A stretch of 38,475 bases of DNA from Rhodoferax sp. (GCF_028715765.1 NZ_JAQURE010000033.1:1-38475); one strand, 5' to 3'; positions 17,241-25,640 are shown, counted from the stretch's first letter. The notes: generated by a model from the letters alone, not told the origin. Numbers and translations: made by a program.

Positions 17241-18356
17241 TTAACTTGTTCGGTTTAGCCGTTGTGCCCATCGGTTTGAAAAAACGGGGAATATGTAATC
17301 GGATTCAAAGCGGTTTTGACTTGCTGTTGAGAGCCTGTGGTGAAGAGATGCATTTTTTAACAGCGACTCAAGGCCATGTAGCAGATTGTCTACATCCCCG
17401 TACCTGACCAGAAGTCCTTCTATCTGATCCTGAAACACCTCTAGCGTGCCACCATGTGCACCACCAATGCAAACCACCCCGTGCCGCATTGCTTCCAGGA
17501 ACACAATACCAAATCCTTCTTTGGCACTGGGCATGGCAAACACCTGGGCACTGGCATAGGCCGCTTGCAGCACAGCGTCACTCACTCGGCCATGAAACTG
17601 AATATGCTCAGTGCTCAGCCCTATGGTTCGGCCAAGTGCTTGCAAGCGGGCGCGGTCATCACCATCTCCCACCACGTGCAGTTTGGCTGGAATGTGGTTA
17701 CCTACCAGGCTTGCCACTGCTTGCATCAGCGTTTCAAGCCCTTTGTATTGTTCAGACTTGGCCAACCGCCCCACAAACAAGATAGGGAAGGCGCCGTCCA
17801 GCTTGAAATGTGGGTCTGGCTTGGCTGGGTTGGGCTCTGCGCACAGGGGAATGACTTTGAAGTTGCTGGTGGGCAGGCTATTGGCTGCGGCACAAGTTTG
17901 CAAGGTGTAGTGGGTGGTGGCCACCACCGTGTGGGCGTAGCGCATGGCCAAGCGCCGCCAAAAGGTTTGCTGGTGCCAGGCCTCTATGCCATGCAGCACA
18001 ACCACGTAGCGGTCGATACGGCCCAACAGCATGGCCAGCAAAGCCACTGGGGCTTGGTTCAGGTGGCCTACCACCACGCATTGGGCACGGCAGGCGCCCA
18101 ATGCCATGCGCACAAAATTCAGACGGCTGCCGTTGGCACCCACTGGGCGGGGCTGGGTGGGGTTGGGCCAAGCGGCCAGTTGCGCAGTGCTGTCTAGCAG
18201 CGACAAACCTACGGGGAGCGTGGTTTCAGCGCCTTGCATGCTGGTAAGCACTTCCCACAAACGCCACATGTAGCTTTGCACACCACCGGGGGTGGCCATT
18301 TCAGGTGCCCAGAGTGCGTAGGCGGGGCGGGTGCGCGGGGCGGGCTGCAGCGTCAT
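17241..18356 (-). CDS. Glycosyltransferase family 4, coupled to the PIN toxin gene
   Basis: This 371-aa GT-B transferase has PEMATPGGVQSYMWRLW (G-G-V acceptor-domain loop), CVVVGHLNQAPVALL, YVVVLHGIEAWHQQ, ILFVGRLAKSEQYKGLETLM (donor-domain start) and FAMPSAKEGFGIVFLEAM with the E-x7-E motif. Its ATG lies in the ATGA shared with the stop codon of the upstream PIN-domain toxin gene (18353-18356). The transferase may therefore be translated partly by reinitiation from a toxin-antitoxin mRNA, an unusual arrangement. It is followed immediately by wzm, so it probably acts in the ABC-exported glycan. Confidence 0.88.
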   Translation of the reverse strand: MTLQPAPRTRPAYALWAPEMATPGGVQSYMWRLWEVLTSMQGAETTLPVGLSLLDSTAQLAAWPNPTQPRPVGANGSRLNFVRMALGACRAQCVVVGHLNQAPVALLAMLLGRIDRYVVVLHGIEAWHQQTFWRRLAMRYAHTVVATTHYTLQTCAAANSLPTSNFKVIPLCAEPNPAKPDPHFKLDGAFPILFVGRLAKSEQYKGLETLMQAVASLVGNHIPAKLHVVGDGDDRARLQALGRTIGLSTEHIQFHGRVSDAVLQAAYASAQVFAMPSAKEGFGIVFLEAMRHGVVCIGGAHGGTLEVFQDQIEGLLVRYGDVDNLLHGLESLLKNASLHHRLSTASQNRFESDYIFPVFSNRWAQRLNRTS

Positions 18357-18754
18357 GATGCCTTGAATGGGTTTGCAAGCACAAGTGTTTCAATCTTCAG
18401 GCCTGCGTGCATGTCTTCAGTCAGCAGCAGATGGGTGCCAGACATGAGTGCACTGGCAACCACATGGGCATCATAAAAAGACAACTGGAACCGCTTGGCA
18501 AGTTCAATGGCTTTAAGGTGTGACTCAACGGTGAGTGGCAGAACCTCGCAGGCAGTTTTGACAGCCAACAGCAGGGCATCTATTTCTTGCCACGGCATTT
18601 TGAGCTTGCGCAGACACACAGCGGTGACCTCGTTGAGTACTTGCACGCTGATGATGGCACCGGCGGCCAGAATGGCTTGTGCCTTGTCAGCTTTTGCGAT
18701 GTCACCAGATAAAAGGTAGAGCACAACGTTGCTGTCGACAAAGGGCTTTCTCAT
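18353..18754 (-). CDS. PIN-domain toxin (VapC-like) of an AbrB/PIN module
   Basis: This 133-aa PIN-fold ribonuclease candidate has acidic catalytic-type residues D7 (FVDSNV), E42 (LNEV), D95 (FYDAH) and D114 (LTEDM), in the usual VapC spacing. VapC toxins cleave tRNA or rRNA and block translation until neutralised. The gene overlaps its antitoxin gene by 4 bp (18751-18754) and the downstream glycosyltransferase by 4 bp. It is clearly related to the second PIN toxin at 23888-24286 (shared NE-V-x-V-C-L-x-K-L-K and ED-M-x-x-G patterns), yet its antitoxin is of a different family. Confidence 0.88.
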   Translation of the reverse strand: MRKPFVDSNVVLYLLSGDIAKADKAQAILAAGAIISVQVLNEVTAVCLRKLKMPWQEIDALLLAVKTACEVLPLTVESHLKAIELAKRFQLSFYDAHVVASALMSGTHLLLTEDMHAGLKIETLVLANPFKAS

Positions 18755-18993
18755 GTTGGGTTGCCCCTGTTGTTGGCTTCAAGCCGGTCAAAATGAAAGT
18801 CAGGTGGCAGGCGGCCGCGTAATTGGTGCAAACGTTCCAGCAATTTTGATACAGATGGTTTTTTGACTACTTCAAAAGAGCGGGCATCTACAAGATGCAG
18901 GTCAATTTCTTCGCCTTCTTTCAAATCAAGCGCTTGAACCAGACTGGCAGGAAAACGCACCGCCAGTGAATTACCCCATTTTGAAACTTGCAT
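18751..18993 (-). CDS. AbrB/MazE-type antitoxin
   Basis: This 80-aa protein has an N-terminal SpoVT-AbrB swapped-hairpin DNA-binding domain (MQVSKWGNSLAVRFPASLV, then LDLKEGEEIDLHLVD) and a C-terminal polar tail that would block the PIN toxin. Such antitoxins repress their own promoter together with the toxin. A 10-bp-arm inverted repeat lies 16-38 nt upstream of the start (19009-19031), consistent with autoregulation. Confidence 0.87.
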   Translation of the reverse strand: MQVSKWGNSLAVRFPASLVQALDLKEGEEIDLHLVDARSFEVVKKPSVSKLLERLHQLRGRLPPDFHFDRLEANNRGNPT

Positions 18994-19007
18994 AGGAACC
19001 TTTGTTA

Positions 19008-19034
19008 AATATACGTTTATGAAATGTATATCAA
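19008..19034 (-). promoter_or_regulatory. Candidate promoter/operator of the AbrB/PIN module
   Basis: Arms ATATACGTTT (19009-19018) and AAATGTATAT (19022-19031) form an inverted repeat matching at 9 of 10 positions around a 3-nt centre. On the minus strand TTGATA (rc of 19029-19034, a -35-like box) is followed 15 nt later by TATATT (rc of 19008-19013, a -10-like box). The dyad thus covers the promoter, as expected for autorepression, but the 15-nt spacer is short. Confidence 0.5.
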
Positions 19035-19035
19035 A

Positions 19036-20841
19036 TCATGTGGTAGCCTGGGTGTAAAGCACTTGAGCCCAGCCACGCAAGCCACGGTCTTGGGCGGCGG
19101 CCTGGTCGCCCATGAGCCAGTCTCGCACCGGCACCACAAAACCAGTTTTGGGCTTGTGGATCAATACCTTGGGCAGCTGCGGGGCCAGCGCAGCGGCCAC
19201 CGTGGGTTTGGTCAGGCCGGGGTGCGCGGCCAGCCATGGGGCTACGGTGCGCAGCAGCGGCACATCTAAAAACGGCACACGCAACTCTAATGAATGCGCC
19301 ATGCTGGCCCAGTCAGAGTCGGTTAGCAGCATGTGGCGCATGTACCAGGTCATCTCTAGTGCAGACACGGCCAGGCGGTCTTGCGGAATGTGGGCGGTGG
19401 TGGCTTGCAGCAGGGTGTGGGTGTGCAGGTCTGCCAGGCCTTGTGCGGCAAGGTCAGCGTCTAGCACTTGGGGCAGCTCCCAGGGTAAATATAGGGCGCG
19501 GCGCAGCAGGTAGGCACCACCCAGCGTGCCACCATATTCAAACAAGCTGGCGTATTTGGGTGAGGTAAACCGCGCCACCACGGGTGCTGCCAGTGTGCGC
19601 AGGGGTGCGCCCAAGGCTGTAAATCCTTGAAACGGGCGCACCAGGTTGCGTATGCGTGGCAGATCTCTAAAGCTGGGGTAACTGGCCAGCAGTTCGTCCC
19701 CACCCAGGCCAGACAGCGCCACTTTGATGCCTTGTGATGCCGCTGCCTGTGACACGAACCAGGTGTTGATGCCGTCAATGCTGGGCTGGTCCATGTCGGC
19801 CAGCAGTTTTTGGCGCTGTTCCTGAAAGTCTGCCTGGCGCACCATCACCGTGGCGTGGCGGGTGCCAAACTGGGCGGCCAGTTGCTCGGCCAGGGGGGCT
19901 TCGTCATTGGGCGTGCCTGCATATTCTGCAAACGCCAGGGTGAGTGTGTGCGGGCGCTCGCCATGCGCGCAAGACAGGGCGGTGATAAGGGCCGAGTCAA
20001 TGCCCGCCGACAAAAACATGCCCACCGGCACATCTGCCATGTGGTGGGCGGCAATGCTGTCGCGCATGGCAGCGCCAATAGCTTGCAGCGAGTCTCCCAC
20101 ACTGCCACGGGCGGGCTGGGCAGCGGCTTGGGCCAAGATGTCGGTAATGAGGCAATAGGGTTTGGGCTCACTAATGCCTTGGGTGCTGACCCACATGCTG
20201 TGGCCAGCAGGCAGGGCGCGTATGCCACGGTAAAGCGTAAACGGCGCGGGCACATTACCCCACAAGAAAAAGCCTGCGTGACCAGCGGGCTCTGGGGTGG
20301 TGTCAATCTGCCCACCGGCCAAGAGTGCTTTGACTTGTAAGGCAAAGCGCAGTGTGCCGCGGTGGGTGTGGGTGCCGGGGGTGTAGTAAAGGGGTTTGAT
20401 GCCAAAGGCATCGCGCGCCAGCAGCAGGGCTTGCTTGCGGGTGTCCCACAGGGCAAAGGCAAACATGCCGCGCAGCTCAGTCAGCATGGCCTCGCCCTTG
20501 GCTTGGTACAGGTGCAGCAGCACTTCGGTGTCTGAGTTTGACCTGAAGACGTGGCCTTGAGCTTCTAGGGTTTTGCGCAGGGCGGGGTAGTTGTAGATTT
20601 CGCCGTTGAAGGTGACCACCAGTTGGCCGTCTGCACTGGTCATGGGCTGGGCACCGCCCGCGCTGAGGTCAACAATGGCCAGGCGGCGGTGGCCAAAGCC
20701 AACCCGCCCGTCATCAGAAAACCATTCGCCATGCCCGTCTGGCCCGCGCGCCACCATGTGGTCGCGCATGGTGCGCAGCTCCGCCCGGTCAGCGGGTGGG
20801 GCTGATGGGTGAAAGCTGTAAATGCCCGCTATGCCGCACAT
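19036..20841 (-). CDS. asnB: Asparagine synthetase (glutamine-hydrolysing) type amidotransferase
   Basis: The 601-aa product has an N-terminal class II glutamine amidotransferase domain (Cys2 in MCGIAGIYS, RGPDGHGEW, VVTFNGEIYNY, SDTEVLL). The synthetase domain follows, with the PP-loop-like FLSAGIDSALI and ALSGLGGDELLASYPSF. Family enzymes activate a carboxylate with ATP and amidate it with ammonia from glutamine. In polysaccharide loci such paralogues may amidate uronic acids; with ugd nearby that is plausible, but ordinary asparagine synthesis cannot be excluded. The start lies 2 nt after the HEPN gene stop. Confidence 0.9.
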   Translation of the reverse strand: MCGIAGIYSFHPSAPPADRAELRTMRDHMVARGPDGHGEWFSDDGRVGFGHRRLAIVDLSAGGAQPMTSADGQLVVTFNGEIYNYPALRKTLEAQGHVFRSNSDTEVLLHLYQAKGEAMLTELRGMFAFALWDTRKQALLLARDAFGIKPLYYTPGTHTHRGTLRFALQVKALLAGGQIDTTPEPAGHAGFFLWGNVPAPFTLYRGIRALPAGHSMWVSTQGISEPKPYCLITDILAQAAAQPARGSVGDSLQAIGAAMRDSIAAHHMADVPVGMFLSAGIDSALITALSCAHGERPHTLTLAFAEYAGTPNDEAPLAEQLAAQFGTRHATVMVRQADFQEQRQKLLADMDQPSIDGINTWFVSQAAASQGIKVALSGLGGDELLASYPSFRDLPRIRNLVRPFQGFTALGAPLRTLAAPVVARFTSPKYASLFEYGGTLGGAYLLRRALYLPWELPQVLDADLAAQGLADLHTHTLLQATTAHIPQDRLAVSALEMTWYMRHMLLTDSDWASMAHSLELRVPFLDVPLLRTVAPWLAAHPGLTKPTVAAALAPQLPKVLIHKPKTGFVVPVRDWLMGDQAAAQDRGLRGWAQVLYTQATT

Positions 20842-20843
20842 AC

Positions 20844-21320
20844 TTAATTCACAAGGCCTTTTCGCTTGAGGTAATTTGAAATTTCAGCAAAACAATCCAC
20901 GACGAACTTGGATTCACCCATGACCAGATTGAGCCGTTCCATGCGGTCAGAGGTTTCTTCGGGGTAATGGTGTGAGAACTTGTTTCGCAACATGGTGGCT
21001 GTTCCAAAGTCTTCAGCAGATTTGATGGCGCCAAGTTTTTCCATGAGCAATGTTTTATCGCGATTGGATTTGTCACTGATGTCTTCTTGCTCAATGTAGG
21101 CAATGCCCCTGAAAAGTTGGTCTTGCATCATGGAGACACATTGTGAGTAGCGCAGGATGAGCGCATCAACCGATTCCTCCTGTTCATCACTGAGCGCTGC
21201 AAGAGTCTGTGTATCCATGGGAAACAAGGCGGCGTTTTTTTCTACGGAAAAGCGCAGTTTTTCAATCCGTTGACGACACGCTTCAAGGCTACTAAGCAGC
21301 AAGTCATGTTCTTTGGTCAT
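20844..21320 (-). CDS. HEPN-domain toxin (HepT-like) of an MNT/HEPN (type VII) module
   Basis: This 158-aa helical protein carries the HEPN RNase motif R-x4-H-x-Y as R112-N-K-F-S-H117-H-Y119. Upstream helices are rich in charged residues. In the characterised HepT/MntA system the MNT partner silences HEPN by adding AMP residues to the motif Tyr; Y119 is that residue here. The gene overlaps the MNT gene by 4 bp (21317-21320), and asnB starts 2 nt after its stop. Family call rests on motif plus partner; overall similarity to typical HepT is modest. Confidence 0.75.
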   Translation of the reverse strand: MTKEHDLLLSSLEACRQRIEKLRFSVEKNAALFPMDTQTLAALSDEQEESVDALILRYSQCVSMMQDQLFRGIAYIEQEDISDKSNRDKTLLMEKLGAIKSAEDFGTATMLRNKFSHHYPEETSDRMERLNLVMGESKFVVDCFAEISNYLKRKGLVN

Positions 21321-21604
21321 ATTAAAACGCCATGCTCTGTGGCAATCTGGTGAATGGTTTGTGTGGGCTGCTGGGGGTTTTTGACTAGCAAGTCGACGTG
21401 GGTGTTGCAGGCTTGCTGCAAGCGATATTGGGTGCGAAGGCGTGTTTTTAGATCAATATCTTTGCTGGCCTGTAAATAAACATCAATGTCACCACCCCGA
21501 CGGGCATCATCAGCACGAGACCCATAAAGATAAATCTGACCAGCAGGGTCAAGCGCACCAATGATGCTGCGTAAGGCAGCTAGCTCAACACGGCTAAGAC
21601 GCAT
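21317..21604 (-). CDS. MNT-domain nucleotidyltransferase antitoxin (MntA-like)
   Basis: This 95-aa minimal nucleotidyltransferase has YLYGSRADDARRGGDIDVYL, supplying G28-S29 and catalytic D39 and D41, with a probable third Asp at D71 (HVDLLV). MntA-type proteins AMPylate the HEPN partner and so detoxify it. The order antitoxin then toxin with a 4-bp overlap is the usual one. It starts 34 nt downstream of the uxs stop, within the operon. Confidence 0.83.
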   Translation of the reverse strand: MRLSRVELAALRSIIGALDPAGQIYLYGSRADDARRGGDIDVYLQASKDIDLKTRLRTQYRLQQACNTHVDLLVKNPQQPTQTIHQIATEHGVLI

Positions 21605-21638
21605 GACTTTTGAAGCGGATAGGGTTTATCAACTGAGG

Positions 21639-22604
21639 TCAGGGTGTTTCTGCGCCTAGCAGCTTGTCAAAGTAGGCAATGGTTTGCACCAGGCCTTGGC
21701 GCAGTTGCACCACGGGCTCCCAGCCCAGGTGGGTTTGCGCCAGGGTGATGTCGGGCTTGCGCTGCATGGGGTCGTCTGATGGCAGGGGCAAGAACACGAG
21801 TTTTGATTTGCTGCCGGTGAGCTCAATCACCAGTTCGGCCAGTTGGCGGATGGTGAATTCACCTGGGTTGCCCAGGTTGATGGGGCCGGTCACCTCAGGC
21901 CCGGTAGCCATGAGGCGCAAAAAGCCTTCAATCAGGTCGCTGGCATAGCAAAACGAGCGGGTTTGCTGCCCTTGCCCAAAGATGGTGATGTCTTCGCCTT
22001 TGAGGGCTTGCACAATAAAGTTGCTAACCACACGGCCGTCATTGGGGTGCATGCGCGGGCCATAGGTGTTGAAAATGCGTGCCACTTTGATGCGCAGGGC
22101 GTGCTGGCGGTGGTAGTCAAAAAACAGGGTTTCGGCGCAGCGTTTGCCTTCGTCATAACAACTGCGAATGCCAATGGGGTTGACGTTGCCCCAGTAGCTT
22201 TCTACTTGCGGGTGCACGGCGGGGTCGCCATAGACCTCGCTGGTAGAGGCTTGGAAAATTTTGGCGCGCAGGCGCTTGGCCAGGCCCAGCATGTTGATGG
22301 CGCCATGCACGCTGGTTTTGGTGGTTTGAACCGGGTCGTGCTGGTAGTGGATGGGGCTGGCGGGGCAGGCTAGGTTGTAGATTTGGTCTACTTCTACAAA
22401 CAGCGGAAAAGTCACGTCGTGGCGCATGAGCTCAAAGCGCGGGTGGTCTAGCAGGTGCGCCACGTTTTGCTTGGTGCCGGTGAAGAAGTTGTCCACACAC
22501 AGCACGTCGTGCCCTTGCTCAAGCAGGCGGTCACACAGGTGGCTGCCCAAAAAGCCGGCACCGCCGGTGATCAAAATACGTTGGGTGGGGTTGTAGTTGC
22601 GCAT
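21639..22604 (-). CDS. uxs: UDP-glucuronate decarboxylase (UDP-xylose synthase)
   Basis: This 321-aa extended SDR enzyme converts UDP-glucuronate to UDP-xylose. GGAGFLG lies at residues 14-20, followed by [20 protein letters not shown] (family hallmark), [10 protein letters not shown] with catalytic-type Ser/Glu, and [10 protein letters not shown] (Tyr-x3-Lys). [10 protein letters not shown] and [17 protein letters not shown] are further UXS signatures. The gene follows ugd, which makes its substrate. Length and motifs fit UXS rather than the bifunctional ArnA. Confidence 0.9.
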   Translation of the reverse strand: MRNYNPTQRILITGGAGFLGSHLCDRLLEQGHDVLCVDNFFTGTKQNVAHLLDHPRFELMRHDVTFPLFVEVDQIYNLACPASPIHYQHDPVQTTKTSVHGAINMLGLAKRLRAKIFQASTSEVYGDPAVHPQVESYWGNVNPIGIRSCYDEGKRCAETLFFDYHRQHALRIKVARIFNTYGPRMHPNDGRVVSNFIVQALKGEDITIFGQGQQTRSFCYASDLIEGFLRLMATGPEVTGPINLGNPGEFTIRQLAELVIELTGSKSKLVFLPLPSDDPMQRKPDITLAQTHLGWEPVVQLRQGLVQTIAYFDKLLGAETP

Positions 22605-22647
22605 GGTGAGTGGGTGTTATGAATGTGTTGTGCTGGGGGGTGTGGTT

Positions 22648-23877
22648 TTAGTCGCTGCCAAACAGGTCACGGGTGTAGACCTTGTGCGCCACGTCGCTTA
22701 AATCTTCAGTCACGCGGTTGGCCACGATCACATCAGCTTCTTGCTTGAACTGCGCCAGGTTGTTGACCACGCGGCTGTTGAAAAACTTGTCTTCGCGCAG
22801 TGTGGGCTCAAACACGATCACTTCTACGCCTTTGGCTTTGATGCGTTTCATGATGCCTTGAATGCTGCTGGCGCGCCAGTTGTCGCTGCCCGCTTTCATC
22901 ACCAGGCGGTGTATGCCGACCACGGGAGAGCCCCCACCCCTGCACTCCCCCAGAGGGGGAGGGAGATTGGTTTTGCCTTGTTCCTGGGGGGGGAGTTTTT
23001 TTAGGATTTCTGCAGCGCAAAAGTCTTTGCGGGTGGTGTTGCTGTCTACTATGGCTTGCATGATGTTTTGCGGCACCGCAGCATAGTTGGCCAGCAGTTG
23101 CTTGGTGTCTTTGGGCAGGCAATAGCCGCCATAGCCAAAGCTGGGGTTGTTGTAGTGGGTGCCTATGCGCGGGTCTTGGCACACGCCTTCAATGATTTGC
23201 TTGGAGTCCAGGCCGTGGGTGGCGGCGTAGGTGTCTAGCTCATTGAAATAGGCCACACGCATGGCCAGATAGGTGTTGGCAAAGAGTTTGATGGCCTCGG
23301 CTTCTGTGCTGTTGGTAAAGATGACGCTGATGTTGGGCTTGATGGCGCCTTGCTGCAGCAGGCCGGCAAACTGGCGGGCGCGCTCAGACTGCTCGCCCAG
23401 CACAATGCGGCTGGGGTGCAGGTTGTCATACAGCGCACGGCCTTCGCGCAAAAACTCGGGGCTGAAGATGATGTTGGTGCTGCCCGTTTGCTCACGCAGT
23501 TTGGCAGTAAAACCCACGGGCACAGTGCTTTTGATCACCATCACCGCGTTGGGTGCCAGGGCCATGACATCTGCCACCACAGATTCAATGGATTTGGTGT
23601 TGAAGTAGTTGGTGACCGGGTCGTAGTCGGTGGGGGTGGCAATGATGACGAAGTCTGCGCCGCTGTAGGCTTCTTGCTTATCTAGGGTGGCTTTAAAGTT
23701 GAGCTTTTTGTGGGTTAAAAAGTCTTCAATCTCAAAGTCTTCAATTGGGCTTTGCCCGGCGTTGAGCATGGCCACTTTTTCAGGGACGATGTCAATCGCC
23801 ACCACTTCGTTGTGCTGGGCCAGCAACATGGCGTTGCTCAGGCCTACGTAGCCTGTTCCGGCAATGGCAATTTTCAT
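22648..23877 (-). CDS. ugd: UDP-glucose 6-dehydrogenase with in-frame peptide insert
   Basis: The enzyme oxidises UDP-glucose to UDP-glucuronate with NAD. The 409-aa product has an N-terminal [19 protein letters not shown]ossmann segment, [18 protein letters not shown], and the catalytic cysteine C253 in [17 protein letters not shown]-terminal Rossmann half contains [15 protein letters not shown] and SSIQGIMKR. Residues about 295-317 (LPPQEQGK... to ...CRGGGS) have no counterpart expected in the family: usually EILK-x-x-P-x-VVG is continuous. The insert equals a GC-rich palindromic DNA segment (22924-22995). Enzymes of this type are about 388 residues, so the excess matches the insert. Activity probably survives if it sits in a surface loop. 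Confidence 0.9.
   Translation of the reverse strand: MKIAIAGTGYVGLSNAMLLAQHNEVVAIDIVPEKVAMLNAGQSPIEDFEIEDFLTHKKLNFKATLDKQEAYSGADFVIIATPTDYDPVTNYFNTKSIESVVADVMALAPNAVMVIKSTVPVGFTAKLREQTGSTNIIFSPEFLREGRALYDNLHPSRIVLGEQSERARQFAGLLQQGAIKPNISVIFTNSTEAEAIKLFANTYLAMRVAYFNELDTYAATHGLDSKQIIEGVCQDPRIGTHYNNPSFGYGGYCLPKDTKQLLANYAAVPQNIMQAIVDSNTTRKDFCAAEILKKLPPQEQGKTNLPPPLGECRGGGSPVVGIHRLVMKAGSDNWRASSIQGIMKRIKAKGVEVIVFEPTLREDKFFNSRVVNNLAQFKQEADVIVANRVTEDLSDVAHKVYTRDLFGSD
22924..22995. repeat. GC-rich palindromic element inserted in frame in ugd
   Basis: This element supplies about 23-24 extra residues of Ugd. It contains a perfect 7-bp hairpin, CTCCCCC (22945-22951) and GGGGGAG (22955-22961) with loop AGA, then a run of eight G (22986-22993) adjoining seven T (22996-23002). 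Proline/glycine-rich translations of such C/G-rich dyads recur as in-frame inserts in some bacterial proteins; I cannot name the family from this window. Confidence 0.6.
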
Positions 23878-23887
23878 GGGTGATTTG

Positions 23888-24286
23888 CTAGAAGGGGTTA
23901 ATTACGGTCATGCGCGTTTCAAAAATCTGTCCATGCTGCATATCCTCGGAATAAACAGTTTCACAGCCAGCCAGTAAAGCAGCGGCAATGATCAAAGCAT
24001 CCCAATTTGACAATTGATGTCTGATGGCAATTTCAGCACTTTTACGTATCACGGTCTCATCTACTGGCAATACGTTTACCTTGTTCATCAAGGTTTCAGC
24101 AAACGCATAGGCTTGCTGTTTGTCAAATTTCAGTTTTTTCAGGCAAACATTCACGCTTTCATTGATAACTTGCGCGTTGACCATTGGGCTTGCAGCAATA
24201 AGTTGGCGGGCGATCGTTCTTTTCTGCGCATCTTGCCCAATGGCGTAAAGAACAATGTTGGTATCAAGAAAGGCTTTGACGGTCAT
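23888..24286 (-). CDS. PIN-domain toxin (VapC-like) of a DUF2281/PIN module
   Basis: This 132-aa PIN ribonuclease candidate starts [15 protein letters not shown]. Catalytic-type residues are D8, E43 (INES), D96 (NWDAL) and the ED pair 114-115 (YSEDM). The frame extends to 24364, and an ATG at 24295 is also possible; 24286 gives the canonical PIN N-terminus. It overlaps the antitoxin gene by about 23 bp. It is a paralogue of the toxin at 18353-18754. ugd starts 10 nt after its stop, so the module is embedded in the nucleotide-sugar operon. Confidence 0.87.
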   Translation of the reverse strand: MTVKAFLDTNIVLYAIGQDAQKRTIARQLIAASPMVNAQVINESVNVCLKKLKFDKQQAYAFAETLMNKVNVLPVDETVIRKSAEIAIRHQLSNWDALIIAAALLAGCETVYSEDMQHGQIFETRMTVINPF

Positions 24287-24473
24287 GACATTCATCGCGG
24301 TTGAATTTACCGTCAAAGACTGCACCAAATTGATCAAAGTCGTCAACGCTTGAAGTCGTTTCATCAGCTTGTAAGCGTTTGTTTTTCAAGTAGCCAACAA
24401 AATCAAGTACCTCGCGGGCTTGCATTTCTGGCAAGTAGCGTATTTCTTCAACAATTCTTTTCACAGTGTTCAT
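24264..24473 (-). CDS. DUF2281/VapB-like antitoxin
   Basis: This 69-aa small acidic protein has MNTVKRIVEEIRYLPEMQAREVLDFVGYLKNKR, the DUF2281-type helical N-terminus (LPEMQAREVLDFVGYL), and a disordered polar tail that would bind the PIN toxin. A GGAG Shine-Dalgarno-like stretch lies 9 nt before ATG. It begins 19 nt after the gmd stop, so it probably shares the operon message and may have no promoter of its own. Confidence 0.8.
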   Translation of the reverse strand: MNTVKRIVEEIRYLPEMQAREVLDFVGYLKNKRLQADETTSSVDDFDQFGAVFDGKFNRDECHDRQSLS

Positions 24474-24492
24474 AAAAGCATCTCCACTTCAA

Positions 24493-25635
24493 TTATTCAA
24501 CACTCACGTTCACGCTGTAGCCGTTTAGTTTCAGCAGGGCGTGTTTTTTGGCTTCGGCCAGGTCGTTGGCTACCATTTCTGTGCACATGTTTTGTACGGT
24601 AATCTCTGGCACCCAGCCGAGTTCTTTTTTGGCCTTGCTGGGGTCGCCCAGCAGAGTTTCAACTTCAGTGGGGCGGTAGTAGCGGGGGTCTACTTTGACG
24701 ATGACGTCGCCCACCTTCAGGGCGGGGGCGTCAACGCCTGTGATGGCAGTCACCACGGCGTGTTCCTGGTCGCCTTCGCCTTGGAATGCAATGCTCAGGC
24801 CCAGTGCCGAAGCTGTCCAGGTGATGAATTCACGCACGCTGTATTGCACGCCGGTGGCTATGACGAAGTCTTGCGGTTTGTCTTGCTGGAGCATCATCCA
24901 TTGCATGCGGACGTAGTCTTTGGCGTGGCCCCAGTCGCGCAGGGCACTCATGTTGCCCATGTAGAGGCATTGCTCCAGGCCTTGGGCAATGTTGGTCAGG
25001 CCACGGGTGATTTTGCGGGTAACGAAGGTTTCGCCACGGCGCGGGCTTTCGTGGTTAAACAAGATGCCGTTGCAGGCGTACATGCCGTAGGCCTCGCGGT
25101 AGTTGACGGTGATCCAGTAGGCGTAGAGCTTGGCCACGGCGTAGGGGCTGCGGGGGTAGAACGGCGTGGTTTCTTTTTGGGGGATTTCTTGCACCAGGCC
25201 ATAAAGTTCGGAGGTAGAGGCTTGGTAGAAGCGGGTTTTTTTCTCCAGGCCGAGGATGCGGATGGCTTCCAAGATGCGCAGGGCGCCCATGCCGTCGACG
25301 TCTGCGGTGTATTCGGGGCTCTCAAAACTCACGGCCACATGGCTTTGGGCGCCCAGGTTGTAGACCTCGTCGGGTTGCACTTGCTGGATGATGCGGGTGA
25401 GGTTGCTGGTGTCACTGAGGTCGCCGTAGTGGAGTTTGAAGCGGGCGTTGTCAATGTGCGGGTCTTGGTAGATGTGGTCTACGCGGGCGGTGTTGAAGCT
25501 GCTGGCCCGGCGCTTGATGCCGTGGACGATGTAGCCTTTTTCAAGCAGAAATTCAGCCAGGTAGGAGCCGTCTTGGCCTGTGATGCCGGTGATGAGGGCG
25601 ACTTTGGGGGTGGTTTGGGTAGGTGTGGTGGTCAT
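24493..25635 (-). CDS. gmd: GDP-mannose 4,6-dehydratase
   Basis: This 380-aa SDR enzyme converts GDP-D-mannose to GDP-4-keto-6-deoxy-mannose, the first step to GDP-L-fucose. GITGQDG is at residues 17-23 after a Thr-rich leader. [36 protein letters not shown] (catalytic Thr/Ser and Glu), [14 protein letters not shown] (Tyr-x3-Lys) and [15 protein letters not shown] are all present. The frame runs upstream to 25794, but ATG 25633-25635 gives the family-length protein. Its natural partner fcl is separated from it by the AlbA_2 gene. Confidence 0.93.
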   Translation of the reverse strand: MTTTPTQTTPKVALITGITGQDGSYLAEFLLEKGYIVHGIKRRASSFNTARVDHIYQDPHIDNARFKLHYGDLSDTSNLTRIIQQVQPDEVYNLGAQSHVAVSFESPEYTADVDGMGALRILEAIRILGLEKKTRFYQASTSELYGLVQEIPQKETTPFYPRSPYAVAKLYAYWITVNYREAYGMYACNGILFNHESPRRGETFVTRKITRGLTNIAQGLEQCLYMGNMSALRDWGHAKDYVRMQWMMLQQDKPQDFVIATGVQYSVREFITWTASALGLSIAFQGEGDQEHAVVTAITGVDAPALKVGDVIVKVDPRYYRPTEVETLLGDPSKAKKELGWVPEITVQNMCTEMVANDLAEAKKHALLKLNGYSVNVSVE

Positions 25636-25640
25636 GGTTT

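Noticed and set aside
17454..18197. Plus-strand open frame opposite the GT4 gene
   Set aside because: His/Gln/Gly-rich shadow; the GT4 frame has clear donor and acceptor motifs.
22986..23002. C8/A7 tracts in ugd as an independent phase-variation switch
   Set aside because: Runs of 7-8 are short for efficient switching and the frame is intact; kept only as a side note to the inserted element.
24672..24679. GGCGGTAG ops-like core on the plus strand
   Set aside because: It lies antisense inside gmd with no plus-strand transcription unit, so RfaH could not use it in the leftward operon.
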